This document shows positions 15,014 to 29,134 of a DNA stretch of 64,000 nucleotides, piece after piece (position 1 is the first letter of the stretch; each line of letters starts with the position of its first letter). The notes under the pieces are model-generated. The model was not told the DNA's origin. It saw only the letters and a list, made by a program, of their open reading frames with translations, and ran no database searches. This DNA comes from Rhodocyclaceae bacterium (GTDB lineage: Bacteria > Pseudomonadota > Gammaproteobacteria > Burkholderiales > Rhodocyclaceae), in contig VMSX01000029.1 of NCBI GenBank assembly GCA_013791905.1, forward strand, positions 124,001 to 188,000, written 5' to 3'. The position numbers were made by a program, and so were the translations under genes.

Positions 15014-18000
15014 TCAATAGCCAAAATTTCTGACGCCATCTGCATCTTCAATAGTCAGTGGTCCGAACAGGGTGACCGAATCGGCCTTGGTCCACAAGCC
15101 CACATGCCCGCGCACGGCGGTTTCCGCTGTGTATTCGAGACGATGCCGGTCACCCGCCAGGCAGCGGATGGTTTGGCCGTCTATCTCCACGTTCAAGCGG
15201 TACCAGGTCTGCGCGGTGACCAGCATGTCCAGGGTTTTCCGCTTGACACGCTTGTTGTTGACGTACTCGAACAAGGTGGCGTTGTCTTCCAGCGCGTTGA
15301 TCCTGAAAACGAAATAATTCGCGGCGTTGCGCAGGCCAAACACGATGCCGCCGGCCTGATCGATGTTGCCGCTCTCCGGCTTCACCTCGACGTGGATGCG
15401 GCCACTGCCCATTTCGCTGTTCTTGGCAATTGCCAGCGGGAAGTAGTAGTACGCGCCGACGGTATCGAGGAAATCATGGTACGAAGTGCCCAGGGTCTTG
15501 CCGATGAGCCCGGTGATGGCGCCCGTTACCGGGCTCTGCCACGCCTGACCGTTCTGGTAAAGGCATATCGTGTCATCAACCGCACGGCGTTGCCAATGGC
15601 CAAGTTGGGTAAAAAATCCCTCCGGCTGGTTTGCGTTCCACGGCCGGAGAAAGTCGTACTCGCCTTCGAAAAATGCTTCGGTGAGCGTATCGACTGAGTC
15701 CTGATCCGATAAGGTCATATCGAGCAAGCGACTGGTCGCCAGCAGCCTGCCGAGCTGATCCAATCCTGTTCGGGTCGATTCCTGATCATGCCGGTTGAAG
15801 GTGGCCTCCAGCAGATCGCCTTGCAGGGTGACCTGAAAGCCAAGTTGTTCCAGCACGGTGCCGAGAAATCTGATGCGTAGCGACCGGCCAAAGTAGTTTC
15901 CGGCACCACCGGCAAATTGCAGGGAAACATAGTTGTGGTTCGGTTCGCTGCTGCAGAGAGCGTCAATCGTCGCAAAGTGGTAGCCGAATTTTGCGCTGAA
16001 ATTCATGTAGTCCTTTGACAGCAGCACGTAGCTGTCGCCACCAGGTGCCGGCCCCAGTTCCGAGGTGGCGAGCGAGGCCATGACCGTCATGAATTTGCCG
16101 GCATCGAAGTTGATGGTGCCCGCCCAATTGATACCCGGATGCGTGAACCCCTGCCAGATGGCCTGCATCGGCAATGACTCGATATCGTCCGGCGTGGCGG
16201 TCTTGCGTGACGCCATGTCGGCTTTCAGTCCGCCGCCCAGGTCGATTGCATAAATTACCAGCGGGATGTGCGTGGCGATCTTGATCGAAGCTGCGGTGCC
16301 TTCTGCTGCCGAAGAAATGCCGAACATTTCGCGCATTGAATGTTCGTGGCAAAAACGGATCACATCGTGAAAAGATTTGCAGCCATCAGCGGTAAAGGAC
16401 GGGTCAGCGGCATTGGTCAGATTAAGCGGGGAAATATGATCAAGCATGGCCCTGAATTTGCAATGCACCGGGCTGTCGACAATCAATTTTTTCACCGGCC
16501 GCTTCCTGCCGCTGAGTTGCTCGACAATGCCGCGATAAACCGCTACCTGTGTTTCCGCCGACAGGGTGACAAATTCTCCATTGACCAGGGCATCTGTGGC
16601 GTTTCCGGCATTCACTATGGCGGGAACGCCGAACTCGCGGGCTACCGAGGCCAGGTGACTGGTGATGCTGCCCACGTCGGTGATGAGGCCGTTGATTCGC
16701 CCCATCACCGCCGCGTAGTTCGGCGAGGCGGTGCGGGTAACCAGGATCGCATGGTCCGGGATGGCGGACAGCTGCCGGTCGTCCTTCGCGATATGAACAT
16801 TGCCGGAGCTAACGCCATATGACACCGCGACACCGCCGGGCAGGATGTTCTCCAGCCCGGATAAATCTTCAGTCGGCGGCTTGCGTGCTTTTGCCGCGAG
16901 ATGGAGCGGGCGGGTCTGGAGAAAGAACAACTGATTGTCTGCATCGATGGCCCATTCGATGTCCTGCGGCGTTTGATAATGGTTTTCGATCTGCACGGCG
17001 CTGGTGCACAGTTGGTGCAGCGTCTGGTCCGCCAGGGATGGGCTGGTCTGCTTGGCCAGACTGGTTTCCTCAAGAAGGGTGCCGCCCCCGGTGAGCGACA
17101 CCAACCGCGCGGCTTTATCCGCAATCTGCCGGCTGGTTATCTCCCCGGTTCTTTTCCGGACCAGAAAGGCATCTGCCGCCGCATCGCCGCCGACGAGTTG
17201 TTCACCGAGACCCCAGAGCGAGCTTATCTTTACTTGTGTTGCGTCAAGCGTTGCCGGATCGGCCGTATACATGACCCCGCTAGCCTGGGCGTCAACCATG
17301 ACCAGGCCGATGACGCACATCGGCGTATCCTGATCTTCAAGGCCGAGTTGTTGCCGATACGAAATAGCGCGCGGGGAATACTTGCTCGCCACGACATGTT
17401 TGAATGCGTCGAGCAGACCATCCCGCGTGACATTCAGCACGGTCGCATACTGTCCCGCAAAAGTTGCCTCGGTATCCTCGCCAACTGCGCTGCTTCTGAC
17501 CGAGATCCTCACCCCTTTGTGCGTCTTTGCCTCAAGCGCCGCATAGGACGCGAAGATCGTGCCTGCAATCTCCTGCGGCACCTGTGCGGCGAGGACCATC
17601 TGCTGGATTGCCGCACTGCCGGTTTCAAGCCCGTCAAGATCTTCGTACGATAGCTGGGCGAGCTCTTCCTGAATCCGATCGAACAGGCCGTTCTCATCAA
17701 GAAAACTGGCAGTCGCCCAAGTGGTGATGATGAATCCGTCAGGCACCGGAAGCCCAAGCGCGTTTTTCATCACCGCAAGATTGACCGCCTTCGCTCCTGC
17801 CAGGCACAACATGTCCGGGTTGATACCTTCCAGTGGCAGACTCATGGCACTGGATTCACTGCTCCGACGGGACGCCAGCGCGACAGTAATGTTGCTGTCA
17901 ATGGCTCTGCAGACCCCCGGTAATGTCTGAAAGCGACCGGCCGAAAGTTCATTGAGCTCCGTAGCCAGATTCAGCACGTGATCAAACAACTGCGCGTACT

Positions 18001-18189
18001 TGCGTATCACCGTACCCATATTAAATATGCGCCCACTGAAGTAAAGTTCCTCCATTTCGGCCATGAGCAGCAGTGCGTCGTGATTATGGTTGAGCAGGGC
18101 CCTGAAGTGCTGATATTTGGCGCGGTGTGCTTCATCCTGGGTGGCGGTCAACGAGCCGGCATCTTTCGCAGAGAGAATGTCGAAAATAC

Positions 18190-18193
<4 letters not shown>
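15014..18193 (-). CDS. PEP-synthase-like ATP-grasp and phosphohistidine protein with novel C-terminal half
   Basis: 1059 residues from ATG 18193 (ATGA overlap with the upstream gene). In order: a helical N-terminus; a pyruvate-phosphate dikinase ATP-binding domain at about 122-432 (LAGAKAVNLAVMKNALGLPV, ISVRSSAVGEDTEATFAGQY, FFLQTRPL); and a swivelling phosphohistidine domain at about 472-552 with GSITSHLASVAREFGVPAIV, likely His513. The usual PEP-binding barrel is absent. Instead residues 560-860 form a domain I do not recognise, followed at about 880-1050 by a LamG/concanavalin-like beta domain (GGIVFGLRNAANYFVFRINA). This resembles rifampin phosphotransferase or phenylphosphate synthase logic: ATP phosphorylates His, then an unknown acceptor. 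Function unknown. Confidence 0.8.
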
Positions 18194-20360
<2,167 letters not shown>

Positions 20361-20361
<1 letters not shown>

Positions 20362-20687
20362 TGACGTTCGCCGAGAACCTCAAGCAGTTGCCCAAGGTCT
20401 CGCACCTTGCCGCGCTGCAACTCATCGACGCCGAGGGCAACATCGTTGCGACCATCGAAAACAAGGCCGGTCAGACCGGTTCGCTGGCGGTCTACAATCA
20501 TCTGGCGCAATTGTTTGGCGCCATTACCGTCGAGGCGGCGAAAAAAGGGCTGGAACTCTATGCCGAGCACACCACGGATGCCCAGGCCAATCCTGGCAAG
20601 CATCCCAACATTGATCGCTTGGTGACTTTGGTTACACAGAACGGTCAGTTGCGCGTCAAGCAGATTTTTTCCGCTGGCATGGAATAA
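20361..20687 (+). CDS. DUF2322-like conserved protein
   Basis: 108 residues starting within the purB stop (TGATG overlap). It is soluble, with no signal peptide. Conserved-looking segments are LAALQLIDAEGNIVATIENK and AGQTGSLAVYNHLAQLFG, which I recognise as resembling the betaproteobacterial DUF2322 family of about 100 residues. No function is known for the family. Tight coupling to purB is the only functional clue. Confidence 0.7.
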
Positions 20688-20701
20688 ACTTGATGTCAGT
20701 T

Positions 20702-20739
20702 GCGTATACGGTTTGGGTAATACCCAATCATCAATACGC
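20702..20739 (+). promoter_or_regulatory. Nested inverted repeat upstream of cytochrome c'
   Basis: TTGGGT-AAT-ACCCAA (20713-20727) is a perfect palindrome nested inside GCGTAT/ATACGC (20702-20707, 20734-20739). It lies about 30 bases before the cytochrome start and could be an operator or an RNA hairpin. No T-tract follows, so a terminator is less likely. Confidence 0.45.
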
Positions 20740-20765
20740 GCTACCCAACCTCAAAGGAGAAAAAC

Positions 20766-21233
20766 ATGAATAAAAAGCTCAAAACCCTCGTTGCCGGTAT
20801 CACGCTGACTGCCATGGCTGGCATTACCTTTGCCCAGACTGTCGGCAAGATGGAAGATCAGATCCGCTGGCGCCAATCGGCCTATCACACCATGGCCTGG
20901 AGCATGACGCGCATCAAGGCCAACGTCGATGGGCAATACAACAAGGATCAGGTGGTCGAGGCGGCCAATGTCATTCAGGCCATTGCCAATTCGAAAATGG
21001 GCGCGCTGTATCAGTCAGGTTCAGACAAGGGCAAGGGCTGGAAGGAAACCCGCCTCAAGTCCGAGTTCTTCGGGCACAGTGACTTGCCGCAAATCGCCCA
21101 GAACTTTGGTGCTGCCGCCAATGAAATGGCCAAGGTTGCTGCTGGTGGCGATGCTGCCGCAGTCAAGGCCCAGTTCGGCAAACTTGGCGAAGCCTGCAAG
21201 GGTTGCCATGACAAGTTCAGAAAAGACGAGTAA
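20766..21233 (+). CDS. Cytochrome c' (class II, periplasmic)
   Basis: 155 residues with a signal peptide (MNKKLKTLVAGITLTAMAGI, cleavage after TFAQ). A four-helix bundle pattern follows, with the haem motif CKGCH near the C-terminus as in class II cytochromes c'. The family binds NO and other ligands at a five-coordinate haem and helps detoxify NO; some members transfer electrons. AAAGGAGA lies before the ATG. The cytochrome b561 gene converges from the opposite side, a common neighbour for cytochromes c'. Confidence 0.93.
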   Translation: MNKKLKTLVAGITLTAMAGITFAQTVGKMEDQIRWRQSAYHTMAWSMTRIKANVDGQYNKDQVVEAANVIQAIANSKMGALYQSGSDKGKGWKETRLKSEFFGHSDLPQIAQNFGAAANEMAKVAAGGDAAAVKAQFGKLGEACKGCHDKFRKDE

Positions 21234-21255
21234 TCGATAATCCCACGCCTTTCAA

Positions 21256-21285
21256 GCAAACGGCCACCTGCGGGTGGCCGTTTGC
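21256..21285. terminator. Bidirectional terminator-like hairpin between cytochrome c' and cytochrome b561
   Basis: GCAAACGGCCACC (21256-21268) pairs perfectly with GGTGGCCGTTTGC (21273-21285) over a TGCG loop: 13 bp. The T-run is short (TTTGCTCT), so efficiency is uncertain. It lies between the two convergent genes. Confidence 0.7.
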
Positions 21286-21291
21286 TCTGTG

Positions 21292-21311
21292 AAAGTCGGC
21301 TCTGGCGGGAT
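21292..21311 (+). repeat. Dispersed 24-bp repeat, truncated intergenic copy
   Basis: AAAGTCGGCTCTGGCGGGA matches consensus except one base, then diverges. It starts seven bases after the terminator hairpin. Confidence 0.55.
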
Positions 21312-21366
21312 GAAATGCCCCGCAGCGGGTACGGCGGTCGGCCCGCTGCCAGCACCAGGATGGCGC

Positions 21367-22095
21367 CTACCAAGTCGGGGCTGTGGAGGGAATTACAGGG
21401 GGAGGTGGCGGCAGTAATGCGCCCGAGGCTGCCCAGACTGCCAGGCCAGCAATCAGAACAGCCAGCAGCAAGGCAAACAAACCACCGCCTGTGGCCGACT
21501 GGCCGGGATTGCCGGCATCCCAGCCGGTGAGCATCGGCCGCACCAGATTGCGCTTCTTCACGCTGGCGTAATAGATGATGGCGCCGACATGCGCAGCCAC
21601 CAGCAGCAGCAGGGCATTTTCGAGCAGCCGGTGAATGCCGGTGAAGTCGCCGCTGGTTGCGCTGCTAATCAATGGCACCAGATAACCTTCGAAGGCAATG
21701 TCATCGTTGGCGAAGAGGCCGCTGGCAACCTGCAACAACAGCACGCCCAGCAGGGCCAGCACCGAAAGCGCACCCAGCGGGTTGTGTCCCAATCCTTGCC
21801 ATTGACCTGAGAGATAGACGCGGATGCCGGTCGGGCCGCGCACGAACTGCGTGAAGCGGGCATAGGTGGAGCCGACCAGGCCCCAGACGATGCGGAACAC
21901 CAGCAGGCCGAGAATCGCCAGGCCGATCCGGCCATGCCAGACCATCGCGTTGCCGCCGATCTTGGCGGCAACGAAGGTGGCGACTACCAGGATTGCCAGC
22001 GACCAGTGAAACAAGCGCGTCGGCAGATCCCACACGTACACCGGGCTGGCCTGATCAGCCGGCGGCCGGTTTGCATCGGTAGAGGCTACACGCAC
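21367..22095 (-). CDS. Cytochrome b561 family membrane protein
   Basis: 242 residues with four main membrane spans. VYVWDLPTRLFHWSLAILVV, MVWHGRIGLAILGLLVFR and the later HRLLENALLLLVAAHVGAI carry histidines placed as haem b ligands, as in prokaryotic b561 and Ni/Fe-hydrogenase cytochrome b. It moves electrons between quinone and a periplasmic partner, probably the convergent cytochrome c'. The start is taken as GTG 22095, which overlaps the secF stop by ten bases. The C-terminal tail is proline-rich (ALLPPPPPVIP). Confidence 0.88.
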   Translation of the reverse strand: MRVASTDANRPPADQASPVYVWDLPTRLFHWSLAILVVATFVAAKIGGNAMVWHGRIGLAILGLLVFRIVWGLVGSTYARFTQFVRGPTGIRVYLSGQWQGLGHNPLGALSVLALLGVLLLQVASGLFANDDIAFEGYLVPLISSATSGDFTGIHRLLENALLLLVAAHVGAIIYYASVKKRNLVRPMLTGWDAGNPGQSATGGGLFALLLAVLIAGLAVWAASGALLPPPPPVIPSTAPTW

Positions 22096-23039
22096 GCCCC
22101 GTCCTCGGTGACACCTTCAGCTTTCTCTTTCTTCGGCTTGACGAAATGCTCGCGCGAGACGCCCATCCACATCAGCAGGGGGCTGGCGACCAGTACCGAG
22201 GAATAGATGCCGAACAGGATGCCGATGGTCAGCGCCACAGCGAAGTAGTACAGCGCCGGGCCGCCGAAAACCAGCATCGAGACCACCATCATCTGCGTAC
22301 TGCCGTGGGTGATGATGGTGCGCGAGATGGTGCTCGTGATCGCGTGGTCAATGATCTCGGGAGTGGTCATGCCGCGCGTCTTCTTGAAAGTTTCTCGTAC
22401 GCGGTCGAAGACGACGACGGATTCGTTCACCGAGTAGCCCAGCACGGCCAGTACCGCCGCCAGCACCGGCAGGGAGAACTCCCACTGGAAGAACGCGAAA
22501 AATCCCAGGATGATGATGATGTCGTGCAGGTTGGCGATGATCGCCGAGATGGCAAAACGCCATTCGAAGCGGAAGGCGAGGTAGATGACGATGCCGATGA
22601 TGACCAGCAGCAGGGCGAGGGCACCATCCTCGGCGAGTTCCTTGCCGACCTGCGGGCCGACGAATTCGACGCGCTTGATCTGCGGCTCGCCGCCCACGGC
22701 CTGCAGGCTGGCACCGACCTTCTCGCTGATTCTGACGGATTCACTCTCCTTGCCAGACTTGATCGGCACGCGGATCTGTACATCGCGCGAGGAGCCGAAG
22801 TTGATCACCTGAGTGTCGGCAAAACCGTCGGCTTCGAGTTGCTTGCGAATCTTGTCGAGGTCGGCGGTCTGACTGTAACCGACCTCCATCACGGTGCCAC
22901 CGGTGAACTCGATCGACAGGTGCAGCCCCTTCGTGGCAAGAAAAAACACCGCCAGGAAGAAGGTGGTCAACGAAATGATGTTGAACACCAGCGCGTGGCG
23001 CATGAAGGGGATGTCTTTTTTGATGCGGAAGAATTCCAT
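22086..23039 (-). CDS. secF: Protein translocase subunit SecF
   Basis: 317 residues, six predicted membrane spans with a periplasmic domain after the first. Family motifs include HLSIEFTGGTVMEV near the N-terminus and LAVLGYSVNESVVVFDRVRE. With SecD and YajC it uses the proton gradient to pull exported proteins through SecYEG. It begins 15 bases after the secD stop. Confidence 0.96.
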   Translation of the reverse strand: MEFFRIKKDIPFMRHALVFNIISLTTFFLAVFFLATKGLHLSIEFTGGTVMEVGYSQTADLDKIRKQLEADGFADTQVINFGSSRDVQIRVPIKSGKESESVRISEKVGASLQAVGGEPQIKRVEFVGPQVGKELAEDGALALLLVIIGIVIYLAFRFEWRFAISAIIANLHDIIIILGFFAFFQWEFSLPVLAAVLAVLGYSVNESVVVFDRVRETFKKTRGMTTPEIIDHAITSTISRTIITHGSTQMMVVSMLVFGGPALYYFAVALTIGILFGIYSSVLVASPLLMWMGVSREHFVKPKKEKAEGVTEDGACV

Positions 23040-23054
23040 TTTCTTTTGTTCCCC

Positions 23055-24923
23055 TTAGGCGCCAGGCTTCCAGATCTGACCGATGCTGATGGATTCCAGC
23101 TTGCGCCGGCTGCCGTAGATAAAGTTGACTATCGTGCGCGACACGACCACGGCACTGAAGATCGAGGTCAGGATGCCCAGGCAAAGCACCACGGCGAAGC
23201 CGCGCACCGGGCCGGAGCCGAAGATGAGCAGCGCGATGCCGGCAATCATCGTCGTGATGTTGGCATCGAGGATGGTGCTCCAGGCGCGTTCATAACCGGC
23301 GGTGATGGCGGCCTGCGGGGTGACGCCGTTCCTGAGTTCTTCGCGGACGCGTTCGTTGATCAGCACGTTGGCGTCAATCGCCATGCCGAGCGTCAGAGCG
23401 ATGGCGGCGATACCCGGCAGGGTCAGCGTGGCCTGCAGGAGTGACAGCAAGCCAACCAGAAACAGCAGGTTGGCCGACAGCGCGGTGACCGAGACGAAAC
23501 CGAACAGCAGGTAATACACGCTCATGAAGACGGCGATGGCGGCGAAGCCCCACAGCGTGGAGTTGACACCCTTGGCGATATTGTCGGCACCGAGGCTGGG
23601 GCCGATGGTGCGTTCCTCGATGATGTCCATCGGCGCAGCGAGGGACCCGGCGCGCAGCAGTAGGGCGACATCGTTGGCTTCCGTGGTCGTCATGCGGCCG
23701 GAAATCTGCACGCGGCCGCCGCCGATTTCGGTGCGGATCACCGGGGCCGTCACCACTTCGCCCTTGCCTTTTTCCACCAGCAGGATGGCCATGCGCTTGT
23801 TGACGTTGTCGCGCGTCACATCCTTGAAGATGCGCGCACCTGCGGAATCCAGCGACAGGTGTACTGCCGGCTCCTGGGTCTGGCTGTCGAAGCCGGCCTG
23901 GGCATCGGTCAATCGTTCGCCGGTGAGCACCACCTGTTTCTTGACCAGCAATCCGCTGCCGCCGCGTTCAACGTAATAGTCGGTGCCGGCAGGCGGCTGG
24001 CCGCGGGCGGCCTGTTCCATGATGCTTTGATTGGCGCTCGCCTCGTCGTCGACCAGGCGTACTTCCAGTGTCGCCGTGCGGCCGAGAATGTCCTTGGCCT
24101 TGGCGGTGTCCTGCACGCCGGGCAGTTGCACGACGATACGATCGGCACCCTGCTGCTGAATTACCGGTTCGGCGACGCCGAGTTCATTGATGCGGTTGTT
24201 CAGCGTGGTGATGTTTTGCTTGAGGGCGAATTCCTGAATGCGCTTTTGCGCCACCGGCTTGAGCGTGGCGATGAGCTTGAAGTCGGTGCCATCCTGGCCT
24301 TCGACCAGATCGAGGTCGGGCTGGTTGTCGGTCAACACCAGGCGCGCCTTGTCGCGGGAGTCCGCGTCGCGAAAACGCAAGGACAGCATGTTGCCCTCGC
24401 GCACGATGCCGCCGTGGCGGATATTCTTGTCGCGCAACAGGGTGCGCAGGTCGGCGCTGGTGGAATCGAGCCGCTTGGTGAGCGCCCCCTTCATGTCGAC
24501 TTCCAGCAGGAAATGCACGCCACCGCGCAGGTCGAGGCCCAGATACATGGGCCGGGCTTGTAAGCTGGTCAGCCAGTCGGGCGAGGCCGAGAGCAGATTG
24601 AGCGCCACGCTGTAGGAAGCATCGGCCGGGTCGGGGTTCAGTGCCCGTTCGATGACATCCTTGGCCTTCAACTGCGTGTCAGTGTCGGCCAGGCGCACGC
24701 GGATGCTGTTGGGTTCGAAGAACAGCCCGGTGGGCTTGACGGCCGCGGCTGCGAGGGCTTCCTCGATGCGCGATTGCAGGCGCAAGTCAAGCTTGACTGT
24801 TGCTTTTACACTCGAAATCTGTACGGCTGGCACCTCGCCAAACAAATTTGGCAGGGTGTACAGCAGCCCGAGCACCAGGGCGATGATCACCGTGGCGTTT
24901 TTCCAGAGAGGGTTGCGATTCAT
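23055..24923 (-). CDS. secD: Protein translocase subunit SecD
   Basis: 622 residues. The first span, the large periplasmic domain (LGLDLRGGVHFLLEVDM, then a P1 region with NNRINELGVAEPVIQQQGAD), and the C-terminal five spans with ALTLGMAIDANVLINERVRE are typical. It is the larger partner of SecF. The STSADLR codons near 24450 match half of the 24-bp repeat; this is weak and may be chance. Confidence 0.96.
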   Translation of the reverse strand: MNRNPLWKNATVIIALVLGLLYTLPNLFGEVPAVQISSVKATVKLDLRLQSRIEEALAAAAVKPTGLFFEPNSIRVRLADTDTQLKAKDVIERALNPDPADASYSVALNLLSASPDWLTSLQARPMYLGLDLRGGVHFLLEVDMKGALTKRLDSTSADLRTLLRDKNIRHGGIVREGNMLSLRFRDADSRDKARLVLTDNQPDLDLVEGQDGTDFKLIATLKPVAQKRIQEFALKQNITTLNNRINELGVAEPVIQQQGADRIVVQLPGVQDTAKAKDILGRTATLEVRLVDDEASANQSIMEQAARGQPPAGTDYYVERGGSGLLVKKQVVLTGERLTDAQAGFDSQTQEPAVHLSLDSAGARIFKDVTRDNVNKRMAILLVEKGKGEVVTAPVIRTEIGGGRVQISGRMTTTEANDVALLLRAGSLAAPMDIIEERTIGPSLGADNIAKGVNSTLWGFAAIAVFMSVYYLLFGFVSVTALSANLLFLVGLLSLLQATLTLPGIAAIALTLGMAIDANVLINERVREELRNGVTPQAAITAGYERAWSTILDANITTMIAGIALLIFGSGPVRGFAVVLCLGILTSIFSAVVVSRTIVNFIYGSRRKLESISIGQIWKPGA

Positions 24924-25005
24924 GGGGCGCTATGGGCTCAAGTAAAGGCAGACGAATGGGGGCGAGCAGGGCGGGGAACTTCCCCGCCCGGGCGGCTCAG
25001 GATGT

Positions 25006-25341
25006 TCACAGGGACTTGAGGGAGCCCTTGGGCAGCATGGCGCCGATGGCCTGCTTCTGGATCAATACTTCGACCGGGCCATCCTTGCCTTCGGCCACTT
25101 CCAGCGTGACGTAGTTGTCGCTGACCTTGACGATCTTGCCGGCCATGCCGCCCTGGGTGACGACTTCATCGCCCTTGGCGAGTTCGGTCACCAATTTCTG
25201 GTGTTCCTTGGCTTTTTTCATCTGCGGCCGAATCATCAGGAACCACAGCACGACGAACATCAGGATGATGGGCAGCAGACCCATCAAGCCGCCGGTGGGG
25301 TCCGAGCCGGCAGCTTGGGCGTAGGCATTCGAAATCAACAT
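25006..25341 (-). CDS. yajC: Preprotein translocase subunit YajC
   Basis: 111 residues with one N-terminal membrane span (LLPIILMFVVLWFLMIRPQM) and a cytoplasmic tail with GDEVVTQGGMAGKIVKV, the family signature. It is part of the SecDF-YajC accessory complex. The order tgt-yajC-secD-secF is the standard proteobacterial arrangement. Confidence 0.95.
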   Translation of the reverse strand: MLISNAYAQAAGSDPTGGLMGLLPIILMFVVLWFLMIRPQMKKAKEHQKLVTELAKGDEVVTQGGMAGKIVKVSDNYVTLEVAEGKDGPVEVLIQKQAIGAMLPKGSLKSL

Positions 25342-25385
25342 GTTTTAGTGCTCCAAATGGATGAGAGAACAAATGAAGGCGCGCA

Positions 25386-27529
<2,144 letters not shown>

Positions 27530-27532
27530 GAG

Positions 27533-27561
27533 TTGCGGGGCAGGGGTGTTTTGCGGATAAT
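27533..27561 (+). promoter_or_regulatory. Probable promoter of tRNA-Leu(CAA)
   Basis: TTGCGG (27533-27538), 17-base spacer, GATAAT (27556-27561). Transcription would start near 27568, forty bases before the tRNA. Confidence 0.6.
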
Positions 27562-27607
27562 GCGCGCTCTTGTAAGCGGGGCCGCATTCTACGCGCCTCG
27601 CCCAGCA

Positions 27608-27694
27608 GCCGGGATGGCGGAATCGGTAGACGCAGCGGACTCAAAATCCGCCGGTGGTAACACTGTGGGGGTTCGAGTCCCCCTCCCGGCACCA
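27608..27694 (+). tRNA. tRNA-Leu (anticodon CAA), integration site of the island
   Basis: An 87-base class II tRNA: acceptor arms GCCGGGA/TCCCGGC, encoded CCA, anticodon stem GCGGA/TCCGC around CTCAAAA, so CAA. The 3' part from 27674 is duplicated at 46178, showing that the island entered here and kept the gene intact. Confidence 0.95.
27674..27688 (+). other. attL core within tRNA-Leu
   Basis: CGAGTCCCCCTCCCG in the T-arm and acceptor end of the tRNA is identical to the right-end copy. The tRNA continues GCACCA. Confidence 0.85.
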
Positions 27695-27718
27695 TGAACA
27701 TTTCCAAAGCAGTCCGAG

Positions 27719-27762
27719 AAAGGCCGCAAACCATAGCAAAATCAAGGTTTCCGGCCTTTTTT
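27719..27762 (+). terminator. Terminator following tRNA-Leu(CAA), island-encoded
   Basis: AAAGGCCG pairs with CGGCCTTT across a 25-base loop and is followed by further T residues. It lies inside the island's left end and would terminate the tRNA transcript. Confidence 0.65.
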
Positions 27763-27798
27763 GCGTCCACGGTGTTCCGGGGTGGTCTGTTGCAAGCC

Positions 27799-27885
27799 GG
27801 GGGTAGGTGGGGGTATATTTCGGGGTAAGTCGCATATCCATGGGGGTATCTGTCTCTGGTTGAGCCGGGGGTAGTGCTGGGGGTA
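27799..27885 (+). repeat. Five GGGGGTA repeats, probable integrase arm-binding sites
   Basis: GGGGGTA occurs at 27799, 27809, 27842, 27867 and 27879 (three continue with T). Two more are at the island's right end (46103, 46115). Position beside both att cores suggests arm-type sites for the integrase. Confidence 0.6.
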
Positions 27886-27916
27886 TGTGGCGCCTGCCGG
27901 AAAAGGAGTCGCCATT

Positions 27917-29134
27917 ATGTTGACCGATACCGCTGTCCGTACCGCCAAGCCCGCCGTCAAGCCTCGCAAGCTGGCCGACGAGAAGGGCCTGTTCCTGCTG
28001 GTGATGCCTACGGGCGGCAAGTGGTGGCGTCTGAAATACCGGTTCGCCGGGAAGGAGAAGCTGCTGGCCTTGGGGGTATATCCCGACGTGACCCTGAAGG
28101 ATGCCCGCGAGCGCCGCGAAGATGCCCGCAAGCTGCTGGCGAATGGCACCGACCCCGGCGAGGTGAAGCAGGCCGCCAAGAACAGGCGGCGTGAGGTGGC
28201 CGCCAATTCTTTTGAGGCCATTGGCCGCGAGTGGTACGCCAAGACCGCGCCGACCATGGCAGAGAGCACAAAGGAAAAGCTACTGCGTCGGCTGGAGGTG
28301 GACGTCTACCCTGTGATCGGTTCCCGCCCCATATCAGAACTTGCCGCGCCTGATCTGTTGGCCGTGATCCGCCGTATTGAAAGCCGTGGCGCGCTGGACA
28401 TCGCTAAGCGGATGCACAATGCCTGCGGACGGATATTCCGCTACGCCGTCGGCCATGGCCTATGCACCCGCGATCCGTCCCGCGATCTGGAGATCAAAGA
28501 TATTCTCCCGCCTGCCGACGTTCGCCATCATGCGAGCGTCAAAGACCCCCAGGCTATCGGCGAACTACTGCGAGCGATTGAGGGATTCACCGGCGCATAT
28601 ACGACCCGCTGCGCCCTGCGACTGGCCCCACTGGTCTTTGTTCGCCCCGGAGAGCTGCGTCATGCAGAGTGGAAGGAATTCGATTTCGACAAGGCGGAAT
28701 GGCGCATCCCTGCCGACAAGATGAAGATGAAAGAGCAGCATATCGTTCCGCTCTCGGCGCAAGCCATCGCCGTCCTGCGCGAGATCGAGGCACTGACCGG
28801 GCATGGCCGTTATGTATTCCCCAGCGAGCGCGGCGGCGGCCGGCCGATGAGCGAGAACACTGTCAACGGCGCATTGCGGCGGCTGGGCTATACGACCGAT
28901 GAAATGACCGGCCACGGTTTCAGGAGCATGGCGTCCACGATGCTGCATGAACTTCAATATCCCCATGCCGTGATTGAGCGTCAACTGGCCCACGGCGAGC
29001 GGAACAAGGTGAGCGCATCCTACAACTTCGCGGAGTACCTGCCGGAGCGTCGGAAGTTGATGCAGGAATGGGCGGACTATCTCGATAAGATCAAGGTCGG
29101 CGCGGAAGTGATTCGGTTACGGCAGGCAGCTTAA
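27917..29134 (+). CDS. Tyrosine integrase (P4/CP4-57 type, DUF4102 arm-binding domain)
   Basis: 405 residues from ATG 27917, with AAGGAG nine bases upstream. The N-terminal 85 residues are the arm-DNA-binding DUF4102 domain (AVRTAKPAVKPRKLADEKGL, LALGVYPDVTLKDAR). The catalytic domain shows the first Arg in RPGELRHAEW, HGFRSMAST and the C-terminal LAHG plus SYN tyrosine region. It catalyses site-specific recombination into the tRNA-Leu 3' end. It reads away from the tRNA into the island, and the last codons (KVGAEVIRL) resemble part of the 24-bp repeat, possibly by chance. Confidence 0.95.
   Translation: MLTDTAVRTAKPAVKPRKLADEKGLFLLVMPTGGKWWRLKYRFAGKEKLLALGVYPDVTLKDARERREDARKLLANGTDPGEVKQAAKNRRREVAANSFEAIGREWYAKTAPTMAESTKEKLLRRLEVDVYPVIGSRPISELAAPDLLAVIRRIESRGALDIAKRMHNACGRIFRYAVGHGLCTRDPSRDLEIKDILPPADVRHHASVKDPQAIGELLRAIEGFTGAYTTRCALRLAPLVFVRPGELRHAEWKEFDFDKAEWRIPADKMKMKEQHIVPLSAQAIAVLREIEALTGHGRYVFPSERGGGRPMSENTVNGALRRLGYTTDEMTGHGFRSMASTMLHELQYPHAVIERQLAHGERNKVSASYNFAEYLPERRKLMQEWADYLDKIKVGAEVIRLRQAA

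Noticed and set aside
24448-24470. Another copy of the 24-bp repeat in secD
   Set aside because: Only about 13 bases match and the codons (STSADLR) are plausible SecD sequence; probably chance.
22146-24563. Long plus-strand frames opposite secF and secD
   Set aside because: Antisense shadows, rich in His, Asp and Arg from reverse codons; SecD and SecF are clear.
27799-27885. GGGGGTA series considered as a CRISPR array
   Set aside because: The repeat unit is only seven bases with irregular spacing and no spacers; integrase arm sites fit better.
29098-29116. 24-bp repeat at the integrase C-terminus
   Set aside because: Only the first ten or so bases match; too short to count.
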